Virus record (IMG/VR): IMGVR_UViG_3300036859_000309
Coordinates: 1 to 64,000 of that record
From: a virus
Length of the DNA stretch: 64,000 bases
Direction: 5' to 3' (one strand)
Shown: piece by piece, positions 42,849-52,102 of the stretch
How positions within the stretch are numbered: the stretch's first letter is position 1
Layout of the letters: every line of letters begins with the position of its first letter
Translations under genes and position numbers: made by a program
The notes under the pieces: generated by a model
Database searches by the model: none
What the model was told of the DNA's origin: nothing
Seen by the model: only the letters and a program-made list of their open reading frames with translations

Positions 42849-44542
42849 TCACGCTGCCCTCCGCTGCGGCTTATCCCACAGGTCGCTGTAGTTCGCCGCG
42901 GTGACGGCACGCTGCAGCCCGGGCGGCACGGCGTTTCCGATCATGGCCACCTGCTGGGTCTTGGTGAACATGCGGCCGTCGTGGCCGCGGTCGATGACGT
43001 ATTGGCGCGGGAAGCCCGTGGCGTTGGCCAGCTCGCGCGGCACCAGCATGCGCAGGCAGATGTCGACCACCGCCCACGGCTCGCCGCGGATCCAGACGGT
43101 CACCAGCGCCAGCCGGTCCTTCGTGGTGATGGTGTGGACCGGCTCGCGCAGGTCGCCCCATTGGCCGCCGGCGCCGTAGTAGCGGATCAGGAAAGCGGCG
43201 CAGCGCAGAGCGCCGGCCTCAGCATCGGGCGCGAGGTGGTACTCGACCAGGCCGTGGTGCTGGCCGCCAGCGCTCACCGTGCGTAGCGGCTCATCCAGCG
43301 GCCGCGCGTCGCAGTTGCCGCGCAGGTGCGCCAGGTGTGCGGTGACCAAGCGCTGGTTCGCGCCCTTTGTCATGATCGTGGACAGCGGGCCCTCCAGGCT
43401 GTGCGCCGGCAGCGCGTTGCCGAAGCCGTTGGCCTGCTCGACGAAGGCGGTCACCAGCGCATGCTTGGCGCCGCCGGCGACGACCGTGCCGAGCGGCTGC
43501 TCGATGTCGAGCGCCCGCGGCGCCTGGCCAGTGCGCTCGCCGTAGCCTGTCTGCACCAGGACCGGCGTTGCGAGCATGAACTCGCCGCGCTGAGCGGTAG
43601 TCACGGTGCGCAGCGGCTCGCGGATGTCGTGGACCCGGACCCCGCCGCTGTGCGTTACCGGCACGATGAAGGGATCGCTGCTGTCCAGCACGAAGCGTTT
43701 CATGCCGTGGGCCACGCGCCGGCAGGTGGCATCCGCCAGCGGCTTCGGCCGGTCGAAGATGCTGCGGGACGGCAGGTTGAAGTCGATGCACTCGGCGGCC
43801 GAGCGCCACTTCTTCACCCCCTTGGCGGGCTTGCGCGCGTGCGTCGCCTCGGGCCACTGGATGGGCAGGCCGTCGCGGCGCGCGACCATGAAGAGCCGCG
43901 TGCGTGTGGTGGGCACGCCATAGTCGGCGGCGCGCAGCAGTCGGTGCTCGATCACATAGCCCTGGCTGCGCAGGATGGCCAGGAAGCGCTCCCAGGTCTG
44001 GCCCTGGCGCTTCGGGTCTGGCACCAGGTGCTGCAGGCGCCGCGGCACGTATTCGCCGGGCGCCGCCACGGTGCCGTCGAGCTTGATGACGCGGCCCGTG
44101 GCCTTGTCGCGCTTGGCGATCAGCGGGCCCCATTTCCGGATTTGATCAACGTTCTCAAGGGTGATGACATCGGGGCAGGCCTGGCCGGCCCAGCGCACCA
44201 CCACCCAGGACAGCGACCGGATCTCGGTGTCGCGCGGCTGGCCGCCCAGCGCCTGGCTGAAGTGCGTGCAATCCGGGCTCGCGTGGAAGTAGCCCGCCGG
44301 CCGGCCGCCGGCCGGCCGCCGGTCAGTTCGCGCGGGCACAGCTCGCGAACGTCCTTGCGGTAGTGGCGGGTCTGCGGGTGGTTGACGGCGTGGCACGAGA
44401 CGGCGTCGTCGTTGTGGTTGACGGCGATGTCCACGTGCCGGCCGATCGCCTGCTCGATGCCGGTGCAGCTGCCGCCGGAGCCGGCGAACAGCACGATCAC
44501 CAGCTTCGCGGCGAGGTTGAGGACGAACTGGGGCGAGATCAT
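42849..44542 (-). pseudogene. C5-cytosine DNA methyltransferase, frame-split by 11-bp repeat
   Basis: Two frames make one enzyme. The first (44542 to about 44323) holds the start and motif I (VIVLFAGSGGSCTGIEQA). The second (about 44294 to 42849) holds the catalytic PDC of SPDCTHFS, motif VI ENVDQ, a target-recognition region and the C-terminal GNAVPP motif. They meet at a tandem CGCCGGCCGGC repeat; removing one 11-base unit would give an uninterrupted 560-residue protein. As read, translation gives a 140-residue truncated product ending at 44120. It may be phase-variable, mutated, or a sequence error. Confidence 0.8.
44295..44322 (+). repeat. 11-bp tandem repeat in the methyltransferase gene
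   Basis: CGCCGGCCGGC twice (44295-44305, 44306-44316) plus a partial third copy CGCCGG. Loss of one unit, or gain of two, restores the reading frame of the methyltransferase. Confidence 0.9.
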
Positions 44543-44709
44543 GCAGTCGCGCCCCCCGCGTCCTGGCCAGCAAACTCATACGCGACCTCGAGCACGGCCT
44601 CGATCGGGATGGCCAGCGCCTGCGCGGCCACGGCACAGCATTCCTCGATGTCCGAGGCGCCGAGATCTTGGGCGCGGTCGAGTGCCGCGCGGACCTTGTC
44701 TTTGCTCAC
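44539..44709 (-). CDS. 56-residue protein upstream of the methyltransferase
   Basis: GTG start just after the preceding gene stop; its own stop overlaps the methyltransferase start (ATGA). Helical and acidic (ASDIEECCAVAAQALAIPIE). No family recognised; coupling on both sides supports that it is translated. Confidence 0.55.
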   Translation of the reverse strand: MSKDKVRAALDRAQDLGASDIEECCAVAAQALAIPIEAVLEVAYEFAGQDAGGATA

Positions 44710-44711
44710 GA

Positions 44712-45422
44712 TCACGACTCGCTGCCCTGCTGGTCGTCGGTGCCGGCGTCAACATCCTGCGTGCCGCCTTCGTCGTCGGCGCCTGCCGCGCCGTGCTGCG
44801 CCGCGAAGATGTCGCCGGCATCCGGATCGCTGCCGCCCTCGCCAGGAGGGGCAGCCGGCGGCGGCGTATCAGGCTTGCCGGCCCGGTAGCCCTTCTTCGC
44901 CGGGATGAGGTCTGCTGGTGCGAGCAGCATGGCGGAGATCTCGCCTTCCGACGCCAGGCCCGACAGCTCGCCGTAGATGTCGTTGTCCTGCAGCTCCTCG
45001 CCGTTGTACTGGATCGTTCCCTTGATGGTGACGCTGCCGCCTTCGTTGAGCTCGTAGTGCAGGTTGGCCAGCACCACGTCGGTGAAGTCGACGTGCGCAT
45101 CGTCGATGCCGTAGTCCCAGATGAAGCGGTAGCCGCGCCACTTCTCGCCCTTGGCGTAGCTGTAGGCGAGGGGTAGCTTGGGGTGGCGCAGGTTCGGCAG
45201 CGGGATGATGATGTCGGGCAGCGGCTCCTGGCCGTCCTTCAGCGCCTTGTTGCAGTAGTGGTGTTCGCGCAGGCCCGGTTCGATCAGGTCGAGCAGCGTG
45301 TTCTCGCCGGTGAGCGCGAAGGCGATGTCGATGGCCCGCACCCGCTCCTCGCCGTGCAGCTCGCGGCGCGGGTTGGCGTTGGTGATCAGAATCTGCGTGG
45401 GCTTTTCGAGTTGGAAGGGCAT
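44712..45422 (-). CDS. Hypothetical early protein with acidic tail
   Basis: 236 residues. The first 180 form an ordered domain (MPFQLEKPTQILITNANPRR, DYGIDDAHVDFTDVVLANL). The last 50 are Pro/Gly/Asp-rich and acidic. Acidic tails of this kind occur on single-strand DNA-binding proteins, but I see no other evidence for that. It lies between methyltransferase and adenylosuccinate synthetase genes. Confidence 0.5.
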   Translation of the reverse strand: MPFQLEKPTQILITNANPRRELHGEERVRAIDIAFALTGENTLLDLIEPGLREHHYCNKALKDGQEPLPDIIIPLPNLRHPKLPLAYSYAKGEKWRGYRFIWDYGIDDAHVDFTDVVLANLHYELNEGGSVTIKGTIQYNGEELQDNDIYGELSGLASEGEISAMLLAPADLIPAKKGYRAGKPDTPPPAAPPGEGGSDPDAGDIFAAQHGAAGADDEGGTQDVDAGTDDQQGSES

Positions 45423-45448
45423 GAGGGCTCCGGGTGAGGTTGTGAAGG

Positions 45449-46498
45449 TCAGGAAACGCGCTCGACGTCGGTGCGCGTCGGTCCGAAGCTGCGCAGCGCG
45501 CAGGGCGTGTCCAAGGTGTGCTGATCGCAGTGCGTCAGGACCAGGTTGAAATCGGGGGAGCCGAAGTCATCAGCGCAACGGGCGCGCAGCTGGTCGGCAT
45601 CGAGGTGAGCGAAGCGAAGCGCGCCCTGGTATGGGTGGTCGACGTTCGTGTCGTCTGTGAACCGAAGCGCCGGATCTTCATGGGCCAGCGGGCCGGCGCC
45701 ATGCCGCGTCACGTAGGTGCGGCTGACGTAGTAGGCGTCGATCTGGTCGATCCCAGCCGAGGCGCAGAGCTTGCGCACGTTGTGCATCCCCGTCTTGGAA
45801 TGCGTGACGTGCGGCCAGTACTCTTTGCGGTCCTGGTCCAGCATCAGTCCCTGGGCACCCTCGAATACAGGATCGACGCATTGGCCGATGCCGGCTGGGT
45901 GCACCGCCTGCGCGAACTTCTCGCACCCGTGCACGAAGGCTTCGATCATGGCTTCGGCGTCCTCGATGGGCTTCCCGCTGCGGAAGGTTGCCCACTTGCC
46001 GCAGATCTCGCGCAGCTTTTCCTTGAGGCGCCCCGGCTGGCCGTGCCAGAGGTCGGACATCGTGATCGACAGGATCTGGCTGCGCTGAATGGTCTCGTGA
46101 ATGCCCAGGCCCACGCTACCGTGTCGCTTCGCGCCGCGGGAATCCTCCTTGCGCTGGTTGATGATCATGTCGGCGAAGGTGGTGACACGGCACTCAGGCG
46201 AAGCGAAGACCATCGGATGCACGCCCAGGTGATGAAGCGCGTCCATCTCCTTGAAGAACATCAGCGGGTTCACCACGAAGTACTCCGACAGGAACGTGGG
46301 CACGCCGCAGAACGCGCCGGCGCCGACGTGCTGGAACACGTGGCGCTGCCCTTCTGGCGTGACGACGGTGTGGCCTGCTTGGCTGCCACCGTTGAACCGC
46401 ACCACAACGCCGGCGCCCTGCGTGGAGCACAGGTAGTCCGTGATGAGACCCTTACCTTCATCGCCGAACGAAGCCCCGACTACCACCCTCGCGCGCAT
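45449..46498 (-). CDS. Adenylosuccinate synthetase homologue (PurA/PurZ family)
   Basis: 349 residues, shorter than bacterial PurA (about 430). GTP-site loop GDEGKGL with Asp13, IMP-site GGSQAGHTVV with its His, FEGAQGLMLD and TRHGAGPL are all present. PurA joins IMP and aspartate; phage PurZ makes the aminoadenine precursor from dGMP. From memory, PurZ proteins replace catalytic Asp13 by Ser; here Asp is kept, so substrate cannot be assigned. ATG overlaps the stop of the VWA gene. No DatZ or MazZ partner is visible. Confidence 0.85.
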   Translation of the reverse strand: MRARVVVGASFGDEGKGLITDYLCSTQGAGVVVRFNGGSQAGHTVVTPEGQRHVFQHVGAGAFCGVPTFLSEYFVVNPLMFFKEMDALHHLGVHPMVFASPECRVTTFADMIINQRKEDSRGAKRHGSVGLGIHETIQRSQILSITMSDLWHGQPGRLKEKLREICGKWATFRSGKPIEDAEAMIEAFVHGCEKFAQAVHPAGIGQCVDPVFEGAQGLMLDQDRKEYWPHVTHSKTGMHNVRKLCASAGIDQIDAYYVSRTYVTRHGAGPLAHEDPALRFTDDTNVDHPYQGALRFAHLDADQLRARCADDFGSPDFNLVLTHCDQHTLDTPCALRSFGPTRTDVERVS

Positions 46499-47409
46499 CA
46501 GGACGCTCCCAGGAGCTTCGGAGCTGACGTGCCGCGCGGCAGGTGCTTGACCGCATCCAGCACGACGCGACCGCCGGCGCCCCAGGCCCGGGCCGATGCC
46601 TCGGCGTCGCGGCCCTCGGCCACTTCGATCGCGCTGACGATCGTCTCGGCGAGCTGGCGGTGGTCAGCCAGGCGGATGACACGCTCGCCCAGCAACTCTC
46701 GCCATCCGGTGAGAACGCGATCGAGGTTCCGGCGGGCGTGGCCGCCTTCCTCGATCACGATGTGGAAGACGTCGTACTTGCGCTGCGCGAGCTCCAGCAG
46801 ATCGCGGGTCGAGAGGTCGGCTTCGATGTCGTCGCCGATGAAGGTCTTGATCTGCGCCTTGGTCAGCGGACCAGGGATCTCCTCATCGCCCACCGTGAAG
46901 AGGTAGCCACGCTTGCCACGCTTGACGATGCTGTCGTGCTCGGTATGGAAGGCGGCGAAGTACCAGGGCAGGTTGTAGCTCTCGAAGCCGTTGCCGCCGC
47001 CGCCGTGCTCGAGGTACAGCTGCGTCAGCTGCTCGACGATGCGGTTGTCGGCCTCGAACTGGGATACCTGCAGCGGCGCGCGGTCGTAGTTCGCATCGCC
47101 GATGCCCATGAACATCACGTGCGGGTTCGGCACCGGCTTGCGATCCAGGATGCCGGTAAACAGCGTTCCGAGGCCCTCGCGGGCGATCACGTCGGCGATG
47201 ATGCCCATGCTTCCGGTCACGTCCAGTCCGACGATGATCGGCGTCGCCTGCGGGTTGTCGGCGCTGTCGCGCGATTCGCGCAGCCGCACGCCGAGCGGGT
47301 TGAGCTTCTCGTGCATACCGCTCGAGGTGTAGATCTGGTCGGTGCTCTTGCCGACGGTCGTACTGGAAAACGCGCGGTACGCGCCTGCATCAAACGTTCC
47401 TGCACCCAT
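46498..47409 (-). CDS. VWA-domain protein
   Basis: 303 residues. A MIDAS metal site is visible in GLDVTGSMGIIAD, followed by PHVMFMGIGDANYD, and the rest has the strand/helix spacing of a VWA fold. No signal peptide, so it acts in the cytoplasm. It is coupled directly to the adenylosuccinate synthetase homologue, suggesting a shared complex or pathway. Function unknown. Confidence 0.8.
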   Translation of the reverse strand: MGAGTFDAGAYRAFSSTTVGKSTDQIYTSSGMHEKLNPLGVRLRESRDSADNPQATPIIVGLDVTGSMGIIADVIAREGLGTLFTGILDRKPVPNPHVMFMGIGDANYDRAPLQVSQFEADNRIVEQLTQLYLEHGGGGNGFESYNLPWYFAAFHTEHDSIVKRGKRGYLFTVGDEEIPGPLTKAQIKTFIGDDIEADLSTRDLLELAQRKYDVFHIVIEEGGHARRNLDRVLTGWRELLGERVIRLADHRQLAETIVSAIEVAEGRDAEASARAWGAGGRVVLDAVKHLPRGTSAPKLLGAS

Positions 47410-47466
47410 CTGGGTTTCTCCTTCTTTGGTCCAGCCGATGGAGCGCGGCTAGTTCGCTGTCTTGAG

Positions 47467-48234
47467 TCAGGGCAGGAGGGCTGGCACCGCGCCAGCAACT
47501 GCCTGGCGCGTGGGCACCGATTCGTCGTTCAGGATCGCTGCGGCGCGCGCTGCTTCGCCGGCCCTGCTGCTGGGGCAGGGTGTGCCTGCCGCGGCCATGG
47601 CCTTCTCGATATCCCCCTTTTGGCAGAGCCGCGCGATTGCGGCCTTGGCCAGGCCGGCCGCGCGCAGAGCCTCTGCGTCGTATCGGATGTCGCAGTTCGC
47701 GTCGGTCCAGGTCGAGGCGCCGGACAGGCCCAGGCTTGCAACCTGCACGCCGCCGCTCGTCGACCCCATGCAGGTCCCGTTCGTTGCCGTCAGCGGCGCC
47801 GAATAGGCCGTGTTCACCGGGTTGCGGTCCTGCGCCGGCGCCACGATCAGCGGGTCAGACTTCTCGGTCGCCGCGGCCTGCTTGATCGGCTGCTCGGTCG
47901 GGGCTGCCGGCTTGGCTTCGCCCACTGGCGCCGCGGGCGGCGCGGTGACGTTCACCTTCACGTTGACCGGCGCCGCGTTCACGGTGTTGTTGATGGTGCT
48001 GGTCAGGGACTGGCGCTGCGCCGCGATGGCCGCAGCCTTAGCCCGGGCCTCGGCGCGCGAGGTCGACGTGGCTGAGCCGCCGGCACCGCCCTGGCCGCCG
48101 TTGCCCGGGCTGCCTGCGCAGGGGGAGTTCGCGTTGCCGACGCCGTTGCAGCCGGTATTGTTGCCTTCGCCGCCCGGGGTGGCATGTGCCGCGGTGGCAA
48201 TGAGGATCGCGAGAACGAGGATGGTCTTCTTCAT
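47467..48234 (-). CDS. Secreted protein, Gly/Ala-rich
   Basis: 255 residues with a cleavable signal peptide (MKKTILVLAILIATAAHA). The mature N-terminus is Gly/Asn-rich with two Cys, the middle is Ala/Pro-rich, and the C-terminus has a small Cys-containing domain (TWTDANCDIRYDAEALRAAG). Exported proteins are unusual in this operon; it may act in the periplasm, for example in exclusion. Unknown family. Confidence 0.6.
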   Translation of the reverse strand: MKKTILVLAILIATAAHATPGGEGNNTGCNGVGNANSPCAGSPGNGGQGGAGGSATSTSRAEARAKAAAIAAQRQSLTSTINNTVNAAPVNVKVNVTAPPAAPVGEAKPAAPTEQPIKQAAATEKSDPLIVAPAQDRNPVNTAYSAPLTATNGTCMGSTSGGVQVASLGLSGASTWTDANCDIRYDAEALRAAGLAKAAIARLCQKGDIEKAMAAAGTPCPSSRAGEAARAAAILNDESVPTRQAVAGAVPALLP

Positions 48235-48339
48235 GTTGGTCCTAGGTTGAGAGATGAATAGGTGGGCCGGGGCGCTACTACCCGCCGGGCGCTTCGGGGT
48301 GAATAACTTCCCTGGCGCCTGTTCCAGCCCGAAAGGGGT

Positions 48340-48528
48340 TCAGTCGCTGAAGTGCCTGTCGTGCAGGCGCTCCAGCACGTCGATCTGTCCTTCGGTGAGG
48401 CTGGTGGTGTTGTCGCCGTTGTGGGTCTGGGCCACCACGTTGCGGATAAAGCGGCTCTCCCACTCCGTCACATCCTTGGTGTCGGACAGGCCGGCGACCT
48501 TCTTGACCATGGTGTTGAGGCTCGCCAT
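48340..48528 (-). CDS. Small hypothetical protein
   Basis: 62 residues (MASLNTMVKKVAGLSDTKDV). ESRFIRNVVAQTHNG and ALERLHD-like helices suggest a compact helical protein. Starts three bases after the KTSC gene stop. The 105 bases between it and the secreted protein gene hold no clear terminator. Confidence 0.5.
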   Translation of the reverse strand: MASLNTMVKKVAGLSDTKDVTEWESRFIRNVVAQTHNGDNTTSLTEGQIDVLERLHDRHFSD

Positions 48529-48531
48529 GGT

Positions 48532-48825
48532 TCAGGCAGCAACGGGCGCGGGGAACTTCTTGAACGGCAGGCGCTTGATGTGCTGGCCGAAGTACTTGCC
48601 GATCGACTCGGCGCCGACGAAGTCCGCATAGAGCTGCGGCTCGCAGTTCGGGTAGTGGTAGATCGATTGCGGGCTGCGGATGAAGGTCACCGCCAGGGTC
48701 TTGCGCGCCGGGCAGTAGCCGATCTCCGCGATCTGGCTCGACTCAACCGGGAGCATGGTGATGGGCTGGTACTCCTCGGTCGAGTACGGCTGCGGTTCGA
48801 CGTAGGTCTTGGGCATCGTGGTCAT
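48532..48825 (-). CDS. KTSC-domain protein
   Basis: 97 residues. The C-terminal 60 match the KTSC fold: SSQIAEIGYCPARKTLAVTF, then YHYPNCEPQLYADFV and SIGKYFGQHIK. This domain is often found alone or fused to lysyl-tRNA synthetase-like proteins and in phages; role unknown. Confidence 0.8.
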   Translation of the reverse strand: MTTMPKTYVEPQPYSTEEYQPITMLPVESSQIAEIGYCPARKTLAVTFIRSPQSIYHYPNCEPQLYADFVGAESIGKYFGQHIKRLPFKKFPAPVAA

Positions 48826-48842
48826 TGAAGTGGAGGGATGGG

Positions 48843-50720
48843 TCAGGCGGCTTGCTTGGCCTGGATGGCCTGGACGTGCGCGACGATCGCGGCCAGGATG
48901 TGCGGGTACTCGGCTTCGTGGAACAGCACGGAGCCGCGGTCTTTCTGCCCCGTGAAGCCCAAGGTGCCCAGGCCATCGGCGGTGATCTGCAGGGGCGCGA
49001 TCCGCTCCTTGATCTGGCCGAGGCTCAGCGTCGGCTTGCTGGTGGGCACGGCGGCGGCGCGCGACGGCATTGGGATCACGGTCGGGGCGGGCGCCGGTTC
49101 CTGTGGCGCGGCCGCGGCGGCCTGGGCCGGCGTGGGTACGACGGCTTGTTCGCGCGCCTTGGCCGCGTCGAGTCGCTCCTTCAGGTAGGCACGACCAGCG
49201 AGGAAGGCGGCGGCGACGCGGGGGCGGGAATCGCTCGCCCAATCGGTGCCGGTCGATTCGTAGGTCCCGATGGCCTTCTCGATGTAGGGCACGCTGTCGA
49301 ACTCGATGCGGTGCGCGTGCTTGTCGAAACTGACGATCAGCGCGTCCTCGGCCTCTTGCGCCTCACGCTGCTCGCGCTGCAGCTTCGCCGACTCCTCTGC
49401 GCGGATGCGCTCACGCTCCGCGTCCAGGCGCTTCTGCTCCTTCTCCTTGTGCTCGGCGATGCGCGCCGTCACGAGGGTCGCGAGGTCGTCCGTAGGCTTG
49501 AGGACGATCTGGGCCGTATCGGGAAACAGGGACACGTAGTCCGCGGCCTTCTCGCGCAGCGTGGCCAGGTTGGCCTGGATGCGGTCGGCAGTGGCGCTGG
49601 CGTCAATCTTTGCGTTGGCCAGCACCGTGTCCACGGCGTTCTGCATGCTGTCGAACGAGCGCATGTTCTTGATCGCGCCGCCGAAGTCAGCGGCCACCGG
49701 CGGCATGTAGGGCCTGCCGATGCGGGTGTTCAGGGCGGCGACGTGGTCTCCCAGTGCCTTGATGCCGCCAGCGACGATCTCACCCTTGCGCGACTCCTTG
49801 CGTGCCTTCTCCAGCTTCTCGAGCGCCAGACGCACATCGCGCGCCTCGGCGCTGACTTCGTCCATCGTGCGGAAGAGCAGGTCAATGCTCGCGGTTTGGC
49901 TCAGGGCGTGATCCTTCGCGGCCGCCACGCGCGACTCGATGTCCTCGCACCACTTGCGCGCCTTCGCGCTGTCGGCGAAATCCTGATCGGTCTTCAGGTC
50001 GCGATTGACGCTGCGGATCGCGGTGAGCGCGACCTCCTTGAACTCGGCCAGATTAGATGCGCTGACCTCGCCTCTGAGGACGATGTGCAGCGCCGGCAGC
50101 GACTCGGGCGCGCGGCCGACGACTTCGGCGACCGGCTCGGTCGGCTCGTAGGTGATCAGATCCTGCTCGAACTGGGCCCAGGCTGCGCGGATACGGTCGA
50201 ACCAGGTGGTGTCGGGCTCCACCCAGACGTGGAAGGTGTTCTCGCGCGTGCCGTCCGAGACGGTGAACAGGAGCCGGTCGGCGCCGGTGACCATCAGCAC
50301 CTGCTGGCACTGGGGCATATGTTCCTCGGGAACCTGGCCGGCGCGGACGATGGGCCCGTTCTGAGCGTTCAGGCTCTTGCACTCCCATGCCGTCTCGTCG
50401 AGCATGTCGATGCCGTCGCAGGAGGCGCTGATACGGCCGATCGAGGTGGTGGCGGGATAGAAGCCATCGACTTGAGCAAACTCGACGGCCAGCGGCCGGG
50501 CCAGCGCCTCGATCTCGTGGCCGCGGTCCAGCACGTTGCGCTGGAGCCAGTCGCTGAACTCCTTCGCAATGCCGGTCTTCTTGGCGCGCAGCAGCTCGGT
50601 GCGCGTGGTGGTCTTCGACAGACCCAGCACTGCAGCGATTTCGCTGCCGCCGAAATGGACGAGGCGGAACTCATCCCATGCAGGAGTGCCTTGCGCGAGT
50701 GCGTGAACGGTTCTTTCCAT
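48843..50720 (-). CDS. YqaJ-type recombination exonuclease with long C-terminal region
   Basis: 625 residues. The N-terminal 230 form a YqaJ/lambda Exo nuclease: FGGSEIAAVLGLS, RGHEIEALARP, and the PD-(D/E)XK centre SCDGIDML ... TAWECKSLN. Residues 250-500 are coiled coil, including a Glu/Arg helix near 430-460. The Ala/Pro linker near 530 leads to a small C-terminal domain (LSLGQIKERIAPLQI). ATG 50720 begins with the family start MERTVHALAQGTPAWDEFR. It should degrade 5' strands for annealing by the protein encoded upstream. Confidence 0.85.
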   Translation of the reverse strand: MERTVHALAQGTPAWDEFRLVHFGGSEIAAVLGLSKTTTRTELLRAKKTGIAKEFSDWLQRNVLDRGHEIEALARPLAVEFAQVDGFYPATTSIGRISASCDGIDMLDETAWECKSLNAQNGPIVRAGQVPEEHMPQCQQVLMVTGADRLLFTVSDGTRENTFHVWVEPDTTWFDRIRAAWAQFEQDLITYEPTEPVAEVVGRAPESLPALHIVLRGEVSASNLAEFKEVALTAIRSVNRDLKTDQDFADSAKARKWCEDIESRVAAAKDHALSQTASIDLLFRTMDEVSAEARDVRLALEKLEKARKESRKGEIVAGGIKALGDHVAALNTRIGRPYMPPVAADFGGAIKNMRSFDSMQNAVDTVLANAKIDASATADRIQANLATLREKAADYVSLFPDTAQIVLKPTDDLATLVTARIAEHKEKEQKRLDAERERIRAEESAKLQREQREAQEAEDALIVSFDKHAHRIEFDSVPYIEKAIGTYESTGTDWASDSRPRVAAAFLAGRAYLKERLDAAKAREQAVVPTPAQAAAAAPQEPAPAPTVIPMPSRAAAVPTSKPTLSLGQIKERIAPLQITADGLGTLGFTGQKDRGSVLFHEAEYPHILAAIVAHVQAIQAKQAA

Positions 50721-50737
50721 AATGGTCCTCGGTGGTT

Positions 50738-51772
50738 TCAGGCGCGCAGCTTGGCGAGGCACTCGTCGTAGCAGGCCTCTTCGGCGGCCCGCTCTTCATC
50801 GGTGCGCTGGATGGAATTGGCGAGGTCGAGCGCGGTGTTGAGCGCGTCTTCGTCCTTGGCGGCGCGCAGCTGCTCGAGCACTTCGGCGTGGGACAACTGC
50901 GTCGGGGCCTCGGTGGAGGCCGGTGCGGCCGCAGGCGCTTCTGACGGCTGGGCGCCCTTGGCCAAGCCGCGGATGACTTCCTTCTGCGCGTCGCTAAGCG
51001 GGGTCTTCTGGTTCGCCGAGTTGATCTTGGCGATCACGTCTTCCGGCTTCGTGCCCTTGGTGATGACCTTCTTCCAGATGGCGAGGTTGGCGTCGAAATC
51101 GGCCTGCAGGTAGTAGGTCGGCTCGGCCGGCGCTTGCGCCTGGGCGCCGTCGACCATGTTTTCACGCAAGCCGGCTTCCAGGTCTTCCAGGTCCTGCGAG
51201 AACATGTCGCTGGCCGCCAGGACGTTGAGCACCATGGCGACCTGGGCGCGCTTGTTCGCCATCTTCAGCACCGTGTTGGCGGCGTCGGCAGCCTCGGTGC
51301 GGATCTGCTTCTGGCGGTAGATGCCGTTCTGCCCGCGGCCGAACTTCTCGCGCCTGCGGTCCGGCATAGCCTCGTTCCATTCCTCGTCGCAGATGGACTT
51401 GCGCCACTTGTACTTTTCCTCGGTGCTGGCCGCTTCGCCCATGCCTTCACCAAGGACAACGCCGGTGCCCTGGTGCGAGCCGCGGCACGTGACGCGGTAG
51501 CGGGTGAGATCGGCCGTCGACAGGTCCTCGACCGCGTAGGAAGGCGCGATGTGGAAGACCATGCACAGCAATTCGGCGCCCGGCTTGAGCAGCGTCGGCT
51601 TCGGCGTGCCCGGAATCTTTCCGTAGTGCACGTCGGGCTTCATCACCTCCTTCATGACCTTCTGGATCACGGTGAGGTGGCTGAGCACTTCGGCGACTTC
51701 CATCCGGCCGGAGTGCTGGGCGTGCGCCACTGCGCCGCCCTGTGGTTGTTGGATCGTCAGTACGTTGCTCAT
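50738..51772 (-). CDS. Probable single-strand annealing partner of the exonuclease
   Basis: 344 residues. The core motif VMKPDVHYGKIPGTPKPTLL followed by KPGAELLCMVF is common in mobile elements, often near recombination genes. A later helix MANKRAQVAMVLNVLAASD is conserved in form. The C-terminal 120 residues are Ala/Glu-rich. Assignment as an annealing protein rests on its place just before the YqaJ exonuclease gene. Confidence 0.55.
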   Translation of the reverse strand: MSNVLTIQQPQGGAVAHAQHSGRMEVAEVLSHLTVIQKVMKEVMKPDVHYGKIPGTPKPTLLKPGAELLCMVFHIAPSYAVEDLSTADLTRYRVTCRGSHQGTGVVLGEGMGEAASTEEKYKWRKSICDEEWNEAMPDRRREKFGRGQNGIYRQKQIRTEAADAANTVLKMANKRAQVAMVLNVLAASDMFSQDLEDLEAGLRENMVDGAQAQAPAEPTYYLQADFDANLAIWKKVITKGTKPEDVIAKINSANQKTPLSDAQKEVIRGLAKGAQPSEAPAAAPASTEAPTQLSHAEVLEQLRAAKDEDALNTALDLANSIQRTDEERAAEEACYDECLAKLRA

Positions 51773-51779
51773 GAAGCTC

Positions 51780-51926
51780 TCAGAGGTTGATGAAGAGGGA
51801 GTTGAGGAAGCGCGCGACGTCGCTGCCGAAAAACACCAGGCCGAGAACACCGGCCCAGAGCAGACCGGCCGAGGCGATGAAGTCCAGGTCCTCGGCGGAC
51901 GTGAAGTCGTGGTCCTCGGAGTTCAT
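51780..51926 (-). CDS. 48-residue single-span membrane protein
   Basis: Acidic N-terminus, then hydrophobic segment FIASAGLLWAGVLGLVFFG. Start overlaps the previous gene (ATGA). Unknown function; part of a run of very small coupled genes. Confidence 0.5.
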   Translation of the reverse strand: MNSEDHDFTSAEDLDFIASAGLLWAGVLGLVFFGSDVARFLNSLFINL

Positions 51927-52102
51927 GGCTTGCCTTTCGTGACGGGAGGGCTCATGGGTTGGAGTCGATCGACACGGCCGTCGTACATGTCGGCCAGCGC
52001 GGCGTGGTGCTCTGCGGCCGCGCGGTGCTCGAGCGCGAGCCGGCGCGCTTCGTAGAGCTGCTGCGCGACGACCTTTTCAGGGCTGGTGGGCTTGAAGATC
52101 AC
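51923..52102 (-). CDS. 59-residue helical protein
   Basis: GTG start overlapping the upstream stop (GTGA) and ATGA overlap downstream. Helical, His/Ala/Arg-rich (LALEHRAAAEHHAALADMYD). Unknown function. Confidence 0.5.
   Translation of the reverse strand: MIFKPTSPEKVVAQQLYEARRLALEHRAAAEHHAALADMYDGRVDRLQPMSPPVTKGKP

Noticed and set aside
45449-46498. Firm call as PurZ of an aminoadenine (Z) genome
   Set aside because: Asp13 is kept and no DatZ, MazZ or special polymerase gene is in the window. Left as PurA/PurZ family.
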